From Halonotius sp046719765 (GTDB taxonomy: Archaea; Halobacteriota; Halobacteria; Halobacteriales; Haloferacaceae): a stretch of 64,000 bases of DNA. The DNA lies in the NCBI RefSeq assembly GCF_046719765.1, contig NZ_JABEBY010000001.1:124001-188000 (forward strand). Reading direction: 5' to 3'. The translations under genes and the position numbers were made by a program. Of the stretch, positions 48,647 to 57,047 are shown one piece after another. The notes under the pieces are model-generated. The model saw nothing but the letters and a program-made list of their open reading frames with translations, did no database searches and had not been told where the DNA came from. Position 1 is the first letter of the stretch, and each line of letters begins with the position of its first letter.

Positions 48647-49003
48647 ATGCCAACGAAGCAGACACGACGGCGCGTGCTGAAAGCGGCAGGAATCACAAGC
48701 GTTGCTGCCTTAGCTGGCTGTACAGGAACCGAAGACAGCGGTGACGATGGGTCAGAAGAGGAGTCTACCGATGATGCCTCCGAAAATGAGACGGCCGACA
48801 ACGGAGCAGCCGAAAACGAGTCGAGTACCGACGACTCGATGACCAACGAGACGGCGACAAACGAGACCAACACAAACGAGACGGCGACCAACGAGACGGC
48901 GACCAACGAGACGGCGACCAACGAGACGGCGACCAACGAAACGACAACCAACGAGACCAACACAAACGAGACGGCGACCAACGAAACGACCGACGACAGC
49001 TAA
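48647..49003 (+). CDS. small lipoprotein whose mature part is N-glycosylation sequon repeats
   Basis: 118 residues. TRRRVLKAAG near the start is a twin-arginine signal, and LAGC (about 22-25) the lipobox. The rest has no hydrophobic core: an acidic stretch of Asp, Glu, Ser and Asn, then ten N-E-T steps spaced five residues apart (N-E-T-A-T type) from about 66 to 115. Together with two more N-x-S/T sites, twelve potential N-glycosylation sequons occur. No globular domain is possible. It probably forms a glycan-bearing fibre or cushion on the cell surface. Strong promoter of its own. Confidence 0.75.
   Translation: MPTKQTRRRVLKAAGITSVAALAGCTGTEDSGDDGSEEESTDDASENETADNGAAENESSTDDSMTNETATNETNTNETATNETATNETATNETATNETTTNETNTNETATNETTDDS
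48844..48993. repeat. 15-base coding tandem repeat in lipoprotein gene
   Basis: The unit GAGACGGCGACCAAC recurs with small changes (GAGACCAACACAAAC, GAAACGACAACCAAC), about ten units in all, encoding five residues each. Near-identity of several units at DNA level suggests recent slippage expansion. Confidence 0.85.
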
Positions 49004-49089
49004 GCCCTCGATAAGATCGGTCTACCTGCGGAATTTTTTGTGTTGAAGTCGCGCAATCCCGCGTCTCGGTTCGAAAACAACGAGAACAC

Positions 49090-49163
49090 AGCTAGGACGG
49101 GGATTTGAACCCCGGAAGTCTCGATTACAAGTCGAGTGCATGAACCGCCCATGCTCTCCTAGC
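49090..49163 (-). tRNA. tRNA-Thr (anticodon TGT)
   Basis: Minus strand. Acceptor arms GCTAGGA / TCCTAGC, D stem GCAT / ATGC, anticodon stem CTCGA / TCGAG around CTTGTAA (anticodon TGT), T stem CGGGG / CCCCG around TTCAAAT. The discriminator base is T, as in archaeal tRNA-Thr. No intron and no encoded CCA. Confidence 0.93.
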
Positions 49164-49174
49164 GCAGCCGATAG

Positions 49175-49672
49175 TTAGCCGTCATCCTTTGAGTGTCTAT
49201 CGTTTTCGAGTCGTTTCCGGAGCTCGATCCGATGGGGGTCGTAGCCGCGGCGATCGTACAACCGCTTGGCAGCATCGTTGTCGGCTAACACCTCGATTGC
49301 GACCGTCGAAACGCCGGCTGCCGCCAGTTCGGACTCAGCCGCCGCCAGTAGGCGGCTGCCGATCCCCTCACCTCTGGCGGCCGGTCGCACGTAAAGATGG
49401 GTGATCGTCCCTGTCGACTCCGTTTGGGTGTAAGCCCCGTCATCGGGATGAAACATCACAAACCCCTGGATTGGTTCAGCCCGTGCCACCAGAAGGCCAT
49501 CGGTAACCACATGGTGGGCGATCGTTTCGGTGGCCGCGGTTCGGTTGGCGTCGGCCGCCAGCCGCGAGCCATGCTGACGTTGCTCAGCCGCTAAGGAAAC
49601 CCAACAGTCGGCGACAGCCGCCACGTCATCGATCGTCGCCGGCTCGATGGTGATCCGGTCGTCGGTGCGCAT
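49175..49672 (-). CDS. GNAT-family N-acetyltransferase
   Basis: 165 residues from the ATG at 49672 (MRTDDRITIEPATIDDVAAV). The acetyl-CoA pyrophosphate loop is VRPAARGEGIGSRLLAAAESEL (about 99-120), with the R/Q-x-x-G-x-G/A form RGEGIG. Motif B follows at AIEVLADNDAAKRLYDRRGYDPHRIELRKRL (about 128-158). Moves an acetyl group from acetyl-CoA to an amine; the substrate (protein N-terminus, polyamine, antibiotic) cannot be told. Ends eleven bases from tRNA-Thr. Confidence 0.88.
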   Translation of the reverse strand: MRTDDRITIEPATIDDVAAVADCWVSLAAEQRQHGSRLAADANRTAATETIAHHVVTDGLLVARAEPIQGFVMFHPDDGAYTQTESTGTITHLYVRPAARGEGIGSRLLAAAESELAAAGVSTVAIEVLADNDAAKRLYDRRGYDPHRIELRKRLENDRHSKDDG

Positions 49673-49861
49673 GGGTGGTTCTCTGCCGGTAGGGAGACCG
49701 GCAGCAAGAGTGTTGGCCACGCCGGTGGGGTGATCGGTGCGGCTATCGGCGCGCAACTGCGAGCGCGGTCATTCGGCTGCTCAACACTGTGCGGTGGGCA
49801 GTGGAATGACCGATCGCAACGAAGCGTGGCTCGGCGGCGGGTGTGTCGGAACCCCGGTGGT

Positions 49862-50176
49862 CTACCGCGTCCGGGTGAACTGGTCGGCTCCTTCGTAAAA
49901 CCAGAGCCCGTTTTCGCGCATCGCGGTGCCGACCTTCTTGTGCATCGTTACGATGTCTTCAAACTCGCTTGCCTCGACGTGCTCGAAGATCTCCCGCAGC
50001 GGGACGACCGTCTCGTGGTCGATCCGGATCGGGTCGTCGCCAAACTCATCGACGAACGCCGACACGTCCAGCGGGAAATCTGCCTCTTCGTCGACCTTCT
50101 TGGCGATCACAGCATGCCCGTAAACGCGGCGGCCCTCGCTACCCTGCTCACCGTCGGGATCGTGCGGCCAGTCCAT
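49862..50176 (-). CDS. small conserved haloarchaeal protein (MDWPHDPDG family)
   Basis: 104 residues from the ATG at 50176, starting MDWPHDPDGEQGSEGRRVYG, with HAVIAKKVDEEADFPLD and VPLREIFEHVEASEFEDI later. I recall this as a conserved haloarchaeal family of unknown function (possibly DUF5785). Acidic, cytosolic, alpha/beta. No catalytic pattern is evident. The ATG at 50176 rather than the in-frame one at 50191 fits the family start. Confidence 0.7.
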   Translation of the reverse strand: MDWPHDPDGEQGSEGRRVYGHAVIAKKVDEEADFPLDVSAFVDEFGDDPIRIDHETVVPLREIFEHVEASEFEDIVTMHKKVGTAMRENGLWFYEGADQFTRTR

Positions 50177-50227
50177 ACACTGAGATAGCAAGCGGGGAAA
50201 GTTAGTCTTACGCTCCGCTGGACGCGC

Positions 50228-52720
50228 TTACTCCACCGGTGCCGACTCGCCGCTGAGAGCCGTTTTGACCGCGCCGACCACCGGCAGGTCGACCCCTTCC
50301 TCATCGGTGAGCCGCGCCCAGACGACGATCGTTGACGGCAACACGAGGATCGACGCGAGAAATGCGTACAGCACGCTCAGCGAGATCAGGATACCGAACG
50401 CACCCAACGCGGGGTTGAGCGCGAGGACGAGCACGCCGATCCCAAAGACGGTCGTCAGCATGCTGCCGGTCAGCGCGCCGCCGGTGCCGACGACGGTACG
50501 CTGGAGGGCGGGATACAGCCGTCGCTCGTGGTACTCGTCGGCAAAGCGGTGGACGACGTGTACCGCGTAGTCGATCCCGATCCCGACGGCGATCGCGAGG
50601 ATCGTCCCGTTGATCGCGTTGAACGCCAGCCCGACCGCCCGCATCGAGGCGACGAGTGCGACGACGGTGACGACGATCGGAACGATGTTCACCAGCCCCA
50701 GCGAGGGCCGCCCCTCGATCACCCAGTAGGCAAACAGGAGAAACGCCGACGCGCCGATCAGCGTGAGGATCAGGCTCTGGATCACCGATTCGAGAACCAA
50801 GGAGAGCGCCTCGTCGAAGATGACAACACTCCCCGTCGGCTGGGCACTGCTCCGGAAGCGGTCGGCCACGTCGTAGGCGTCGGCGGTCACCACGTCGTCT
50901 TCGGCCTCGCCGTCGACGGTGAAGATCACCTGCGCGCTCCGTCGATCCTCGCCGAGGAAGCCGCTGAGATCGCTATCGGCGGGCTCTTCCAGTGCGTCGT
51001 AGATCTGTGGGAGGTTGTCGTCAGGGATCCCGTTGTCGTTGCGGTCGTTGCGGTTGACGAGTTCGCGGAACTCGGGGTCGCGCTCGGCGCGGGATTCGAT
51101 CAGCGTGACGATGCTTTGGGTGTCGGCCTGTCGCCGCTCCGAGCGGAACGTCTCGGGCGGGGATTCGGCGGCGCGGTGTAACTCCTCTAAGGCCGAATCA
51201 TCGGTCATCGACCCCTCGACGTACATCAACACCTGACCGTCCTGCTGGTAGTTCCGGTCGAGATAGTTGTTGATCCGGACGTACTCGAACGCCTCGGGCG
51301 GCCGGATCGATTCTGGGAGGTATTGGAGATAGTCGGGTGTTTCCTCGGCAGGCTGGAAGTCATCGGGGCTGAACCCGGTGTCGACGCCGGTCGCGTAGAC
51401 GCCCGCGCCGGCTGTCGACACGAGAATCAGCAGCAAAAAGACCAGCGGCGCGCGCTTTGAGACGGTGACACCAACCGACAGCAGCCGGCCCAGCAGCGAC
51501 CGCTCGGAGCCAAGCGGTGTATCCGCAAACGTCGGGATCGGATACCGCTGGCGGGCGCGGTCGACGGTCACCTTCAGCGCGGGGACGAACACCCCGAAGA
51601 TCAGGAAGGTGAAGATGATCCCGATCGCAGCGACAAGGCCGAAATCCTGGGTCGGCGGGAACGCGCTGACGACGTTTGAGAGAAAGCCGATCGCGGAGGT
51701 GCCGACGACGATGGCGAAGGCGACCGACATCTGATCGGTTGTCCGCATCATCGACTCCGAGATCCCCAACCCGGTTACCCGCTCCTCGCGGTAGCGGTTG
51801 ATCGAGTGAATGCCGAAGTCGATCCCGATGGCGATGAGGATCGGCGGGACGGCGATCAACAGGACGGCAAAGGGGATGCCGACATAGCCGATAAAGCCGA
51901 ACGTCCACAGCAGCGTCATGATGATCGCCAACAGCCCGATGCCGATGTCGACCGGATCGCGGTAGGCGACCGCGAGGAAGATAATGATGAGCAACAGCGC
52001 GGCCGGCAACACGACGCTCGTGGTTGTGCCGGTCGTGTTCGGTGCCGTTCCCTGCACCCAGATATTCGAGGCGTCGTCGGTGACGATGCTTTTGATCCGA
52101 TCGACCTTGTTCGGTGGGTACGACGAGCCGCCACCGGGCCCGCCACCGGAGCCCTCACCGGGGCCGGCGAGGTGGGTGACGCTGCCGCGACTCGACGTTG
52201 CCGATGCCGACTGACGATTGAAATCGTCGCTCAAACTGCCGGTAAAGCCGGCTTCCTCGGCGGCAGCCTCCCGAACTGCGGCATCGATCTGTGTCGGCGT
52301 TGCGCGCTCGACGGCTCGCAGCTGTTGTTCCGCCGTCGTCGCATCCGGGTTCAGCGTCGTGGCGACGGTTACCGCCGGTGTCGACACAGAGTCGACACGC
52401 AAGGCGTTCGTAGTGATAATCCGCTCGCGGGTCGCCAACATATCGGTTAAGGCGGGCTTCGAGAGGACGTTTCCGGACTCCTGGACGAGTGTCGTACTCG
52501 TCGTCACCTCGCTGAACGTCGGGCTGAAATCCTCGTTGATATCCTCGACGGCCTGGAAGGAGGGCAGATCCTCGATGAACTGCTCTTGGCCGCTCTCGGT
52601 CGTGATCGAGCCGAGACCGCCGATCATCACCACCGTCACCAGCAGAAAGGCGAGAATAACCGTCTTTGATCGGTTGACGATGACCGAATCAACCCGATCG
52701 ATCAGCCACTGGTACTCCAT
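50228..52720 (-). CDS. RND/MMPL-superfamily exporter
   Basis: 830 residues with the duplicated RND plan: helix 1 (about 18-38), a first outside domain (about 40-225), helices 2-6 (about 228-385, including IGIDFGIHSINRYREERVTG, the proton-relay helix region with Asp), helix 7 (about 430), a second outside domain (about 455-640), and helices 8-12 (about 645-810, with AVGIGIDYAVHVVHRFADEY). The D-Y/F-G/A-x-H pattern is that of HAE3 family exporters. Likely proton- or sodium-driven export of lipids or hydrophobic compounds. No periplasmic adaptor, as usual for archaea. Confidence 0.88.
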   Translation of the reverse strand: MEYQWLIDRVDSVIVNRSKTVILAFLLVTVVMIGGLGSITTESGQEQFIEDLPSFQAVEDINEDFSPTFSEVTTSTTLVQESGNVLSKPALTDMLATRERIITTNALRVDSVSTPAVTVATTLNPDATTAEQQLRAVERATPTQIDAAVREAAAEEAGFTGSLSDDFNRQSASATSSRGSVTHLAGPGEGSGGGPGGGSSYPPNKVDRIKSIVTDDASNIWVQGTAPNTTGTTTSVVLPAALLLIIIFLAVAYRDPVDIGIGLLAIIMTLLWTFGFIGYVGIPFAVLLIAVPPILIAIGIDFGIHSINRYREERVTGLGISESMMRTTDQMSVAFAIVVGTSAIGFLSNVVSAFPPTQDFGLVAAIGIIFTFLIFGVFVPALKVTVDRARQRYPIPTFADTPLGSERSLLGRLLSVGVTVSKRAPLVFLLLILVSTAGAGVYATGVDTGFSPDDFQPAEETPDYLQYLPESIRPPEAFEYVRINNYLDRNYQQDGQVLMYVEGSMTDDSALEELHRAAESPPETFRSERRQADTQSIVTLIESRAERDPEFRELVNRNDRNDNGIPDDNLPQIYDALEEPADSDLSGFLGEDRRSAQVIFTVDGEAEDDVVTADAYDVADRFRSSAQPTGSVVIFDEALSLVLESVIQSLILTLIGASAFLLFAYWVIEGRPSLGLVNIVPIVVTVVALVASMRAVGLAFNAINGTILAIAVGIGIDYAVHVVHRFADEYHERRLYPALQRTVVGTGGALTGSMLTTVFGIGVLVLALNPALGAFGILISLSVLYAFLASILVLPSTIVVWARLTDEEGVDLPVVGAVKTALSGESAPVE

Positions 52721-52872
52721 CTAAATCTGTTTACTGTTTCTTCCGGCGGCGACCGGATAAGCATGTCTTCTTGGGGCCTCGGTCTCGCCTGAAACCACAT
52801 AAGCCCGCTGGCCGTGTTTCAGCCCCGGAAACGACAACGTCTATGGGGCGGCCCTGACTACCGCTGGACAGC

Positions 52873-54033
52873 ATGGACGAGCGCACACGGGAATATCTCC
52901 GCGGTCGGTTCGCCGACTACTACCGGGCTGTGGAGATCTCACCCCCACCGGCGGCCAACGAACGCGAGTGGGGGCATATCCCGTGGACACCGGGGTCGGG
53001 GACGACGATGGTGCGCCACCAATCACAGCTTGATCTCGGCGACATCGGTGGGTTTCTGACCCGCACCGCGCCCCGCCACGTCTACTTCTCGGCGGCCCGC
53101 TACGACGATCCGGGGGCGAGCACGATGGGCGCAAAAGGGTGGCGTGGCGCGGATCTCATCTTTGATCTCGACGCCGACCATCTCCCCGGCGTCGACCCGG
53201 CTGAAACGAGCTACAAAGAAATGTTGGCGGCCTGTAAGGACGCCCTTCGTCGGCTGCTGTCGTTTCTCGAAGCTGACTTCGGGTTCACCGACCTGGAAAT
53301 CGTCTTCTCGGGTGGTCGCGGCTACCACGTCCACGCCCGTGCCGACTCGATCCAGTCGCTGGACAGCGACGCCCGCGGCGAGATCGTCGACTACGTGCGC
53401 GGCCGGGGGCTCGACACCGATGGGCTCATTCGTGTCGCCGCTGAGGGCGGTGCGACCCAGCGGCTGCTTCGCACCGAGGGTGGCTGGGGGCGGCGCGTCC
53501 ACGACGCGCTTCGGTCGATGGCCGACGAGCTGCGAGAGCTGCCGGCGGCCGACGCGCTCGACCGACTCACCAGCTTTGAGGGGATCGGCGAGGGGCGGGC
53601 GGAAACGATCCTCGGCGCGCTAGAGGCCAACCCACAAGCGATCGAACGCGGGAACATGGAGGCCGGCGGCCCGGGGATCCGGCTGTTGGCCGACGCCTTA
53701 GCCGACCGCGTTGTCGAGGAACATGCCGCGCCGATCGACGAGCCGGTGACGACCGACACCCACCGCCTGATCCGGCTGCCGGGCTCATTACACGGCGGCA
53801 GCGGGCTGGTCGTCACGCCGATCGACCGCGCGGCACTCGACAGCTTTGAGCCGCTGGTCGATGCGGTACCCGAGCGATTCACCAACCAAGAGATCCCCAT
53901 CGAGATCGAGACAGCCCAAACGGTGGCCCTCGGCGGCGACACGATTAAGTTAGATGCCGGTGTGCATTCGGTACCGGAACACGTCGGCGTCTTCCTGATG
54001 ACGCGCGGCGACGCAGCCAAAGCCCCAGCATGA
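52873..54033 (+). CDS. priS: DNA primase catalytic (small) subunit PriS
   Basis: 386 residues. Catalytic acids D98 and D100 in LIFDLDADHLP, the sugar-gating SGGRGYHVH at about 146-154, and RLPGSLHGGSGL near 300 with the nucleotide-binding His. A helix-hairpin-helix-like LTSFEGIGEGRAETILGAL occurs at about 233-251 inside the central region. It makes RNA/DNA primers with PriL in archaeal replication. The gene is followed by a GINS gene with a four-base overlap (ATGA), the normal haloarchaeal arrangement. Confidence 0.95.
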   Translation: MDERTREYLRGRFADYYRAVEISPPPAANEREWGHIPWTPGSGTTMVRHQSQLDLGDIGGFLTRTAPRHVYFSAARYDDPGASTMGAKGWRGADLIFDLDADHLPGVDPAETSYKEMLAACKDALRRLLSFLEADFGFTDLEIVFSGGRGYHVHARADSIQSLDSDARGEIVDYVRGRGLDTDGLIRVAAEGGATQRLLRTEGGWGRRVHDALRSMADELRELPAADALDRLTSFEGIGEGRAETILGALEANPQAIERGNMEAGGPGIRLLADALADRVVEEHAAPIDEPVTTDTHRLIRLPGSLHGGSGLVVTPIDRAALDSFEPLVDAVPERFTNQEIPIEIETAQTVALGGDTIKLDAGVHSVPEHVGVFLMTRGDAAKAPA

Positions 54034-55385
54034 ATCTCGACGAGCTCCGCTCCGTACAGTCCAAAGAACGCCAGAAGGATAGCCTCCAGCAGCTGCGCGA
54101 ATCGTTTTATCAGGATGTTGCGAGCTACATCACGGATCTGCGCGCCGAGCGCGACCGCCGGGCCGAACGTGTCGACAACCCCTTCAGTGATGACGAGGTA
54201 CAGCGGCTCTCGGATGAGCTTGATACCGCCGAGGAGGTCGCTGAAGCCCTCTATGAGCGACGCGTCGGCAAGGTCGTCAAGCTCGCCTCCTTTGCCGCCG
54301 CGGATATGTCCGCCAGCGAGGAGGGGATGACCGTCGAGGAACAGGCACTGTTTGATGATCTTGTCGACCGAATCAAACAGAACAAGGCCTCCGTGCTCGA
54401 CGTGCTGGCCGGGGAATCAGACGTGTCGTCGCCGACTGATACTGCGGGATCGACTCCGAAGACGACGGGATCGACCGCAACCGAAAGAACGGAATCGACC
54501 CCAACCGAAAGAACGGAATCGACCGGCCAACCCAACCCGACCGAGGCGTCGTCGACCGCGGCGGAACCACCAACCATCGGGAACGCGACCACAGAAGACG
54601 CCCACCCGACACCACCGGAAGCGGAGACCGAAACAGACGATGTGCTGGCCACCGCGATGGGCGGCGCGGCCGACGCCGAGTCGAGTGCCGACGAGCTCCC
54701 GCCGGCTGAGACCCCCGACAGCGGCTCCAACGCCAACGGAACCGACACCAGCACCGATCGAGCCCTCGACGGTACCGGCACGAACACCACCGATGAGGAC
54801 GGCGTGCCGACGCCGGACGGCGGGAGCACGACGCATCCGCCACAGTCGACCGACACACAGTCGACCCCGAACTCGGGTGCCGGGTCGGATGCGTCGCACT
54901 CGAACCGAGCAGGGGCGGAGCCGACAACCGCGGCGACCGACTCCGCAACGACGCCCGACTCGAAAGCGGCCACCACTACGCCGGACGCGGAACCGGCCCG
55001 CACCCCCGAGTCGCCACCGCAGACCGGGTCGCAGGCGGCCGGGACGGTATCGTCCCCCGAACCGACTGGCACAGAGTCGGAATCGGCCCACCAGCCGACA
55101 TCCGAGACAGCAGCCCCGGCAGAAACAGACGAGCGAACGCCGGCCACCGAGCCAACAGCCACCGAAGCCGCAACGCAGCCGTCGACCCAACAGGGTTCCG
55201 ACCCGACGCGGGAGTCGGCTGCCGATTCGACACCCCGGACGATGGTTCGGATCACCGACGATGTCGGCACAATCTTCGCCGTCGACGAACGCGAGTACAC
55301 CCTTCAACCTGAGGATATCGTGACGCTGCCCACCACCAACGCCGAGGTGCTCCTCCAGCAGGACGCTGCGACAGAGATCGAATAA
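54030..55385 (+). CDS. gins51: GINS complex subunit (Gins51 type) with long acidic linker
   Basis: 451 residues. The helical A domain is residues 1-130 (MNLDELRSVQSKERQKDSLQQL ... MTVEEQALFDDLVDRIKQNKASVL). A disordered segment of about 265 residues (about 132-398) is made of Thr, Pro, Glu, Ser, Ala and Asp with near-repeats such as TESTPTERTES. The C-terminal about 50 residues form the small B domain (MVRITDDVGTIFAVDEREYTLQPEDIVTLPTTNAEVLLQ). GINS binds MCM and GAN in the replisome. Archaeal Gins51 is normally under 250 residues. Confidence 0.9.
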   Translation: MNLDELRSVQSKERQKDSLQQLRESFYQDVASYITDLRAERDRRAERVDNPFSDDEVQRLSDELDTAEEVAEALYERRVGKVVKLASFAAADMSASEEGMTVEEQALFDDLVDRIKQNKASVLDVLAGESDVSSPTDTAGSTPKTTGSTATERTESTPTERTESTGQPNPTEASSTAAEPPTIGNATTEDAHPTPPEAETETDDVLATAMGGAADAESSADELPPAETPDSGSNANGTDTSTDRALDGTGTNTTDEDGVPTPDGGSTTHPPQSTDTQSTPNSGAGSDASHSNRAGAEPTTAATDSATTPDSKAATTTPDAEPARTPESPPQTGSQAAGTVSSPEPTGTESESAHQPTSETAAPAETDERTPATEPTATEAATQPSTQQGSDPTRESAADSTPRTMVRITDDVGTIFAVDEREYTLQPEDIVTLPTTNAEVLLQQDAATEIE

Positions 55386-55394
55386 CGGCTCGCG

Positions 55395-55454
55395 GCTCCC
55401 GGGGTCTACGATCACGTCGGGCTCCCGGGGTCTACGATCACGTCGGGCTCCCGG
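55395..55454. repeat. 26-base tandem duplication (2.3 copies) after gins51
   Basis: Units 55395-55420 and 55421-55446 (GCTCCCGGGGTCTACGATCA plus six bases) are identical, and the first eight bases recur at 55447-55454. Starts ten bases after the gins51 stop. Confidence 0.85.
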
Positions 55455-55553
55455 AGAGTGACGACGCGCTGCCGACGACGATCTACCGGTCGCTACGGGC
55501 GGTGCGTCGATCGCTGTCGGCGTCACCGATCTTACCGATCGGTCGCAAAAAAC

Positions 55554-56600
55554 TCAGTAGCCGCGGTCGATCAGGTAGTCGGCGATATCTTCTAACAGCC
55601 TGCGGGCCTCATTGTCGGGCAGTACCGACAGGCGTTCCTTCCCGCGTTCGGTCAGTTGCTCGGCCGTCTCGCGAGCGTGTTCGATGCTGCCGGCGGCTTC
55701 GAGTTCGGCGACAGCGTCGTCGATCTCAGCTTCCGTGACCGCCTCGACGCTGTCGGTATCGAGCAGCCCGTCGACATCGACGCCCTGCTGGCGGGCGTGG
55801 AGCGTGATAAGCGTTTCCTTGTTCTCGACGAGATCGGAGCCGCGCTGTTTGCCAAGCTCCTCGCTTGGGACGGTGAGATCCAACACGTCGTCTTGGATCT
55901 GGAAGGCCTGTCCGGTCTCGATGCCGTACTGATACATCGCCTCGACGACTTCCTCGTCGGCTCCAAGCAGTTCGGCGGGGATAGCCGCCGACGCGCCGTA
56001 GAGGACGGCCGTTTTGAGCTCAACCATCTCCAGATACTCGTCGGGGAGCAGATCGTCGCGGCTTTCGAAGGCGATATCGAGCGCTTGGCCCTCACAGATC
56101 TTCGTACAGGTCGAGGAGAGCCGCCGCATCGCCGCCAGCGCGTTGGCCGGCTCACCACCGGTTTCGGCCATGATCTCGAAGGCCGACGAGTAGAGCGTGT
56201 CGCCGGCAAGGATTGCCGTCGAGGTGTCGTACTCGTTGTGAACCGCGGGAACACCCCGCCGGAGGTCGTCGTCGTCCATGATGTCGTCGTGAATAAGAGT
56301 AAACGACTGGATGACCTCCAGGGAGACCGCCGCCCGCAGCAGATCGATCTCAGCACCCGACAGCGTCGGAAACGCTCGGTAGTCCGGACTGGTGGGGTCG
56401 ACATCCGCGAGCGCCTCGCCGGCCAGCAGTGTCACCGTCGGCCGGAGCCGCTTGCCGCCGGCATTCAGAAGGTACCGGGAGGCCTCATACAGGCGTTCGG
56501 GCTTTTTCAGCGGGAGCTCCTCGTCGATGGCGTCGTTGATCCGGCTGCGCCGCTCGTCGATGGCTGCCAACACCCGCGATTCGGTCGTATCGGCCGTCAT
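55554..56600 (-). CDS. idsA: polyprenyl diphosphate synthase (geranylgeranyl type)
   Basis: 348 residues from the ATG at 56600; in-frame ATGs at 56645 and 56789 add residues without family match. First Asp-rich motif HDDIMDDDD (D105-D106-x-x-D109), second QIQDDVLDL near 250, basic GGKRLRP at 48-54. Phe100, five residues before D105, is the residue that in archaeal type I GGPP synthases stops growth at C20, so the product is probably GGPP for membrane lipid ethers. A palindrome GAGCCG-A-CGGCTC lies at 56615-56627, just upstream. Cytosolic; uses IPP plus DMAPP. Confidence 0.9.
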   Translation of the reverse strand: MTADTTESRVLAAIDERRSRINDAIDEELPLKKPERLYEASRYLLNAGGKRLRPTVTLLAGEALADVDPTSPDYRAFPTLSGAEIDLLRAAVSLEVIQSFTLIHDDIMDDDDLRRGVPAVHNEYDTSTAILAGDTLYSSAFEIMAETGGEPANALAAMRRLSSTCTKICEGQALDIAFESRDDLLPDEYLEMVELKTAVLYGASAAIPAELLGADEEVVEAMYQYGIETGQAFQIQDDVLDLTVPSEELGKQRGSDLVENKETLITLHARQQGVDVDGLLDTDSVEAVTEAEIDDAVAELEAAGSIEHARETAEQLTERGKERLSVLPDNEARRLLEDIADYLIDRGY

Positions 56601-56824
56601 GCGCTCATCACCCTGAGCCGACGGCTCATCCGTCGACCCCCACATATCCGCCGATGGGTACGATAACACGTTCCATAGGTAGCAACCTTCGTTGTCGATT
56701 CCGCAGCCGCCGATCGCACCGCCGGCCGGCCACAGCGGCCGCGGGTCGTTGGTATCCGAGCGTTGTGCGTGTGGTGATAAAAACCACATGGGTTGGGCGG
56801 TTTCGGCGCGGCCGCCGGTGCCGA

Positions 56825-57007
56825 TTACTCGTCGACCGCTTCCAGGGAGTCCTCGGGGACGCCCGTCTCCTGGCCGTCCTCGAAGCTGATCGTGTAGGTC
56901 GCATCGCCGAACATGTTGTCGACGACCTGCGTGATCGTGCCGGTCTCACCGTCGTAGTCGCTGTGTTTGTCGTGCAACACGGCCTCGTCGTCTTTCTCGA
57001 AGCTCAT
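56825..57007 (-). CDS. 60-residue SH3-like/KOW-like haloarchaeal protein
   Basis: 60 residues: MSFEKDDEAVLHDKHSDYDG, then TGTITQVVDNMFGDATYTISFEDG and GVPEDSLEAVDE. The whole sequence is a short, highly acidic beta barrel with the D-x-x-G-x-x-G-T pattern of KOW/SH3-like folds. Conserved-looking in haloarchaea; role unknown. It sits 40 bases upstream (in its own reading direction it follows idsA) between idsA and the squalene synthase-like gene; all three are on the minus strand. Confidence 0.7.
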   Translation of the reverse strand: MSFEKDDEAVLHDKHSDYDGETGTITQVVDNMFGDATYTISFEDGQETGVPEDSLEAVDE

Positions 57008-57047
57008 ATCCGAGATGTACCGCGAGCACCGACAAAAGCGCGTGGAT

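Noticed and set aside
48844..48993. CRISPR array
   Set aside because: Units are 15 bases, contiguous, in frame and coding; there are no spacers and no cas genes in the window.
55656..56666. 336-residue plus-strand frame over idsA
   Set aside because: Mirror of a clear polyprenyl synthase; composition artefact.
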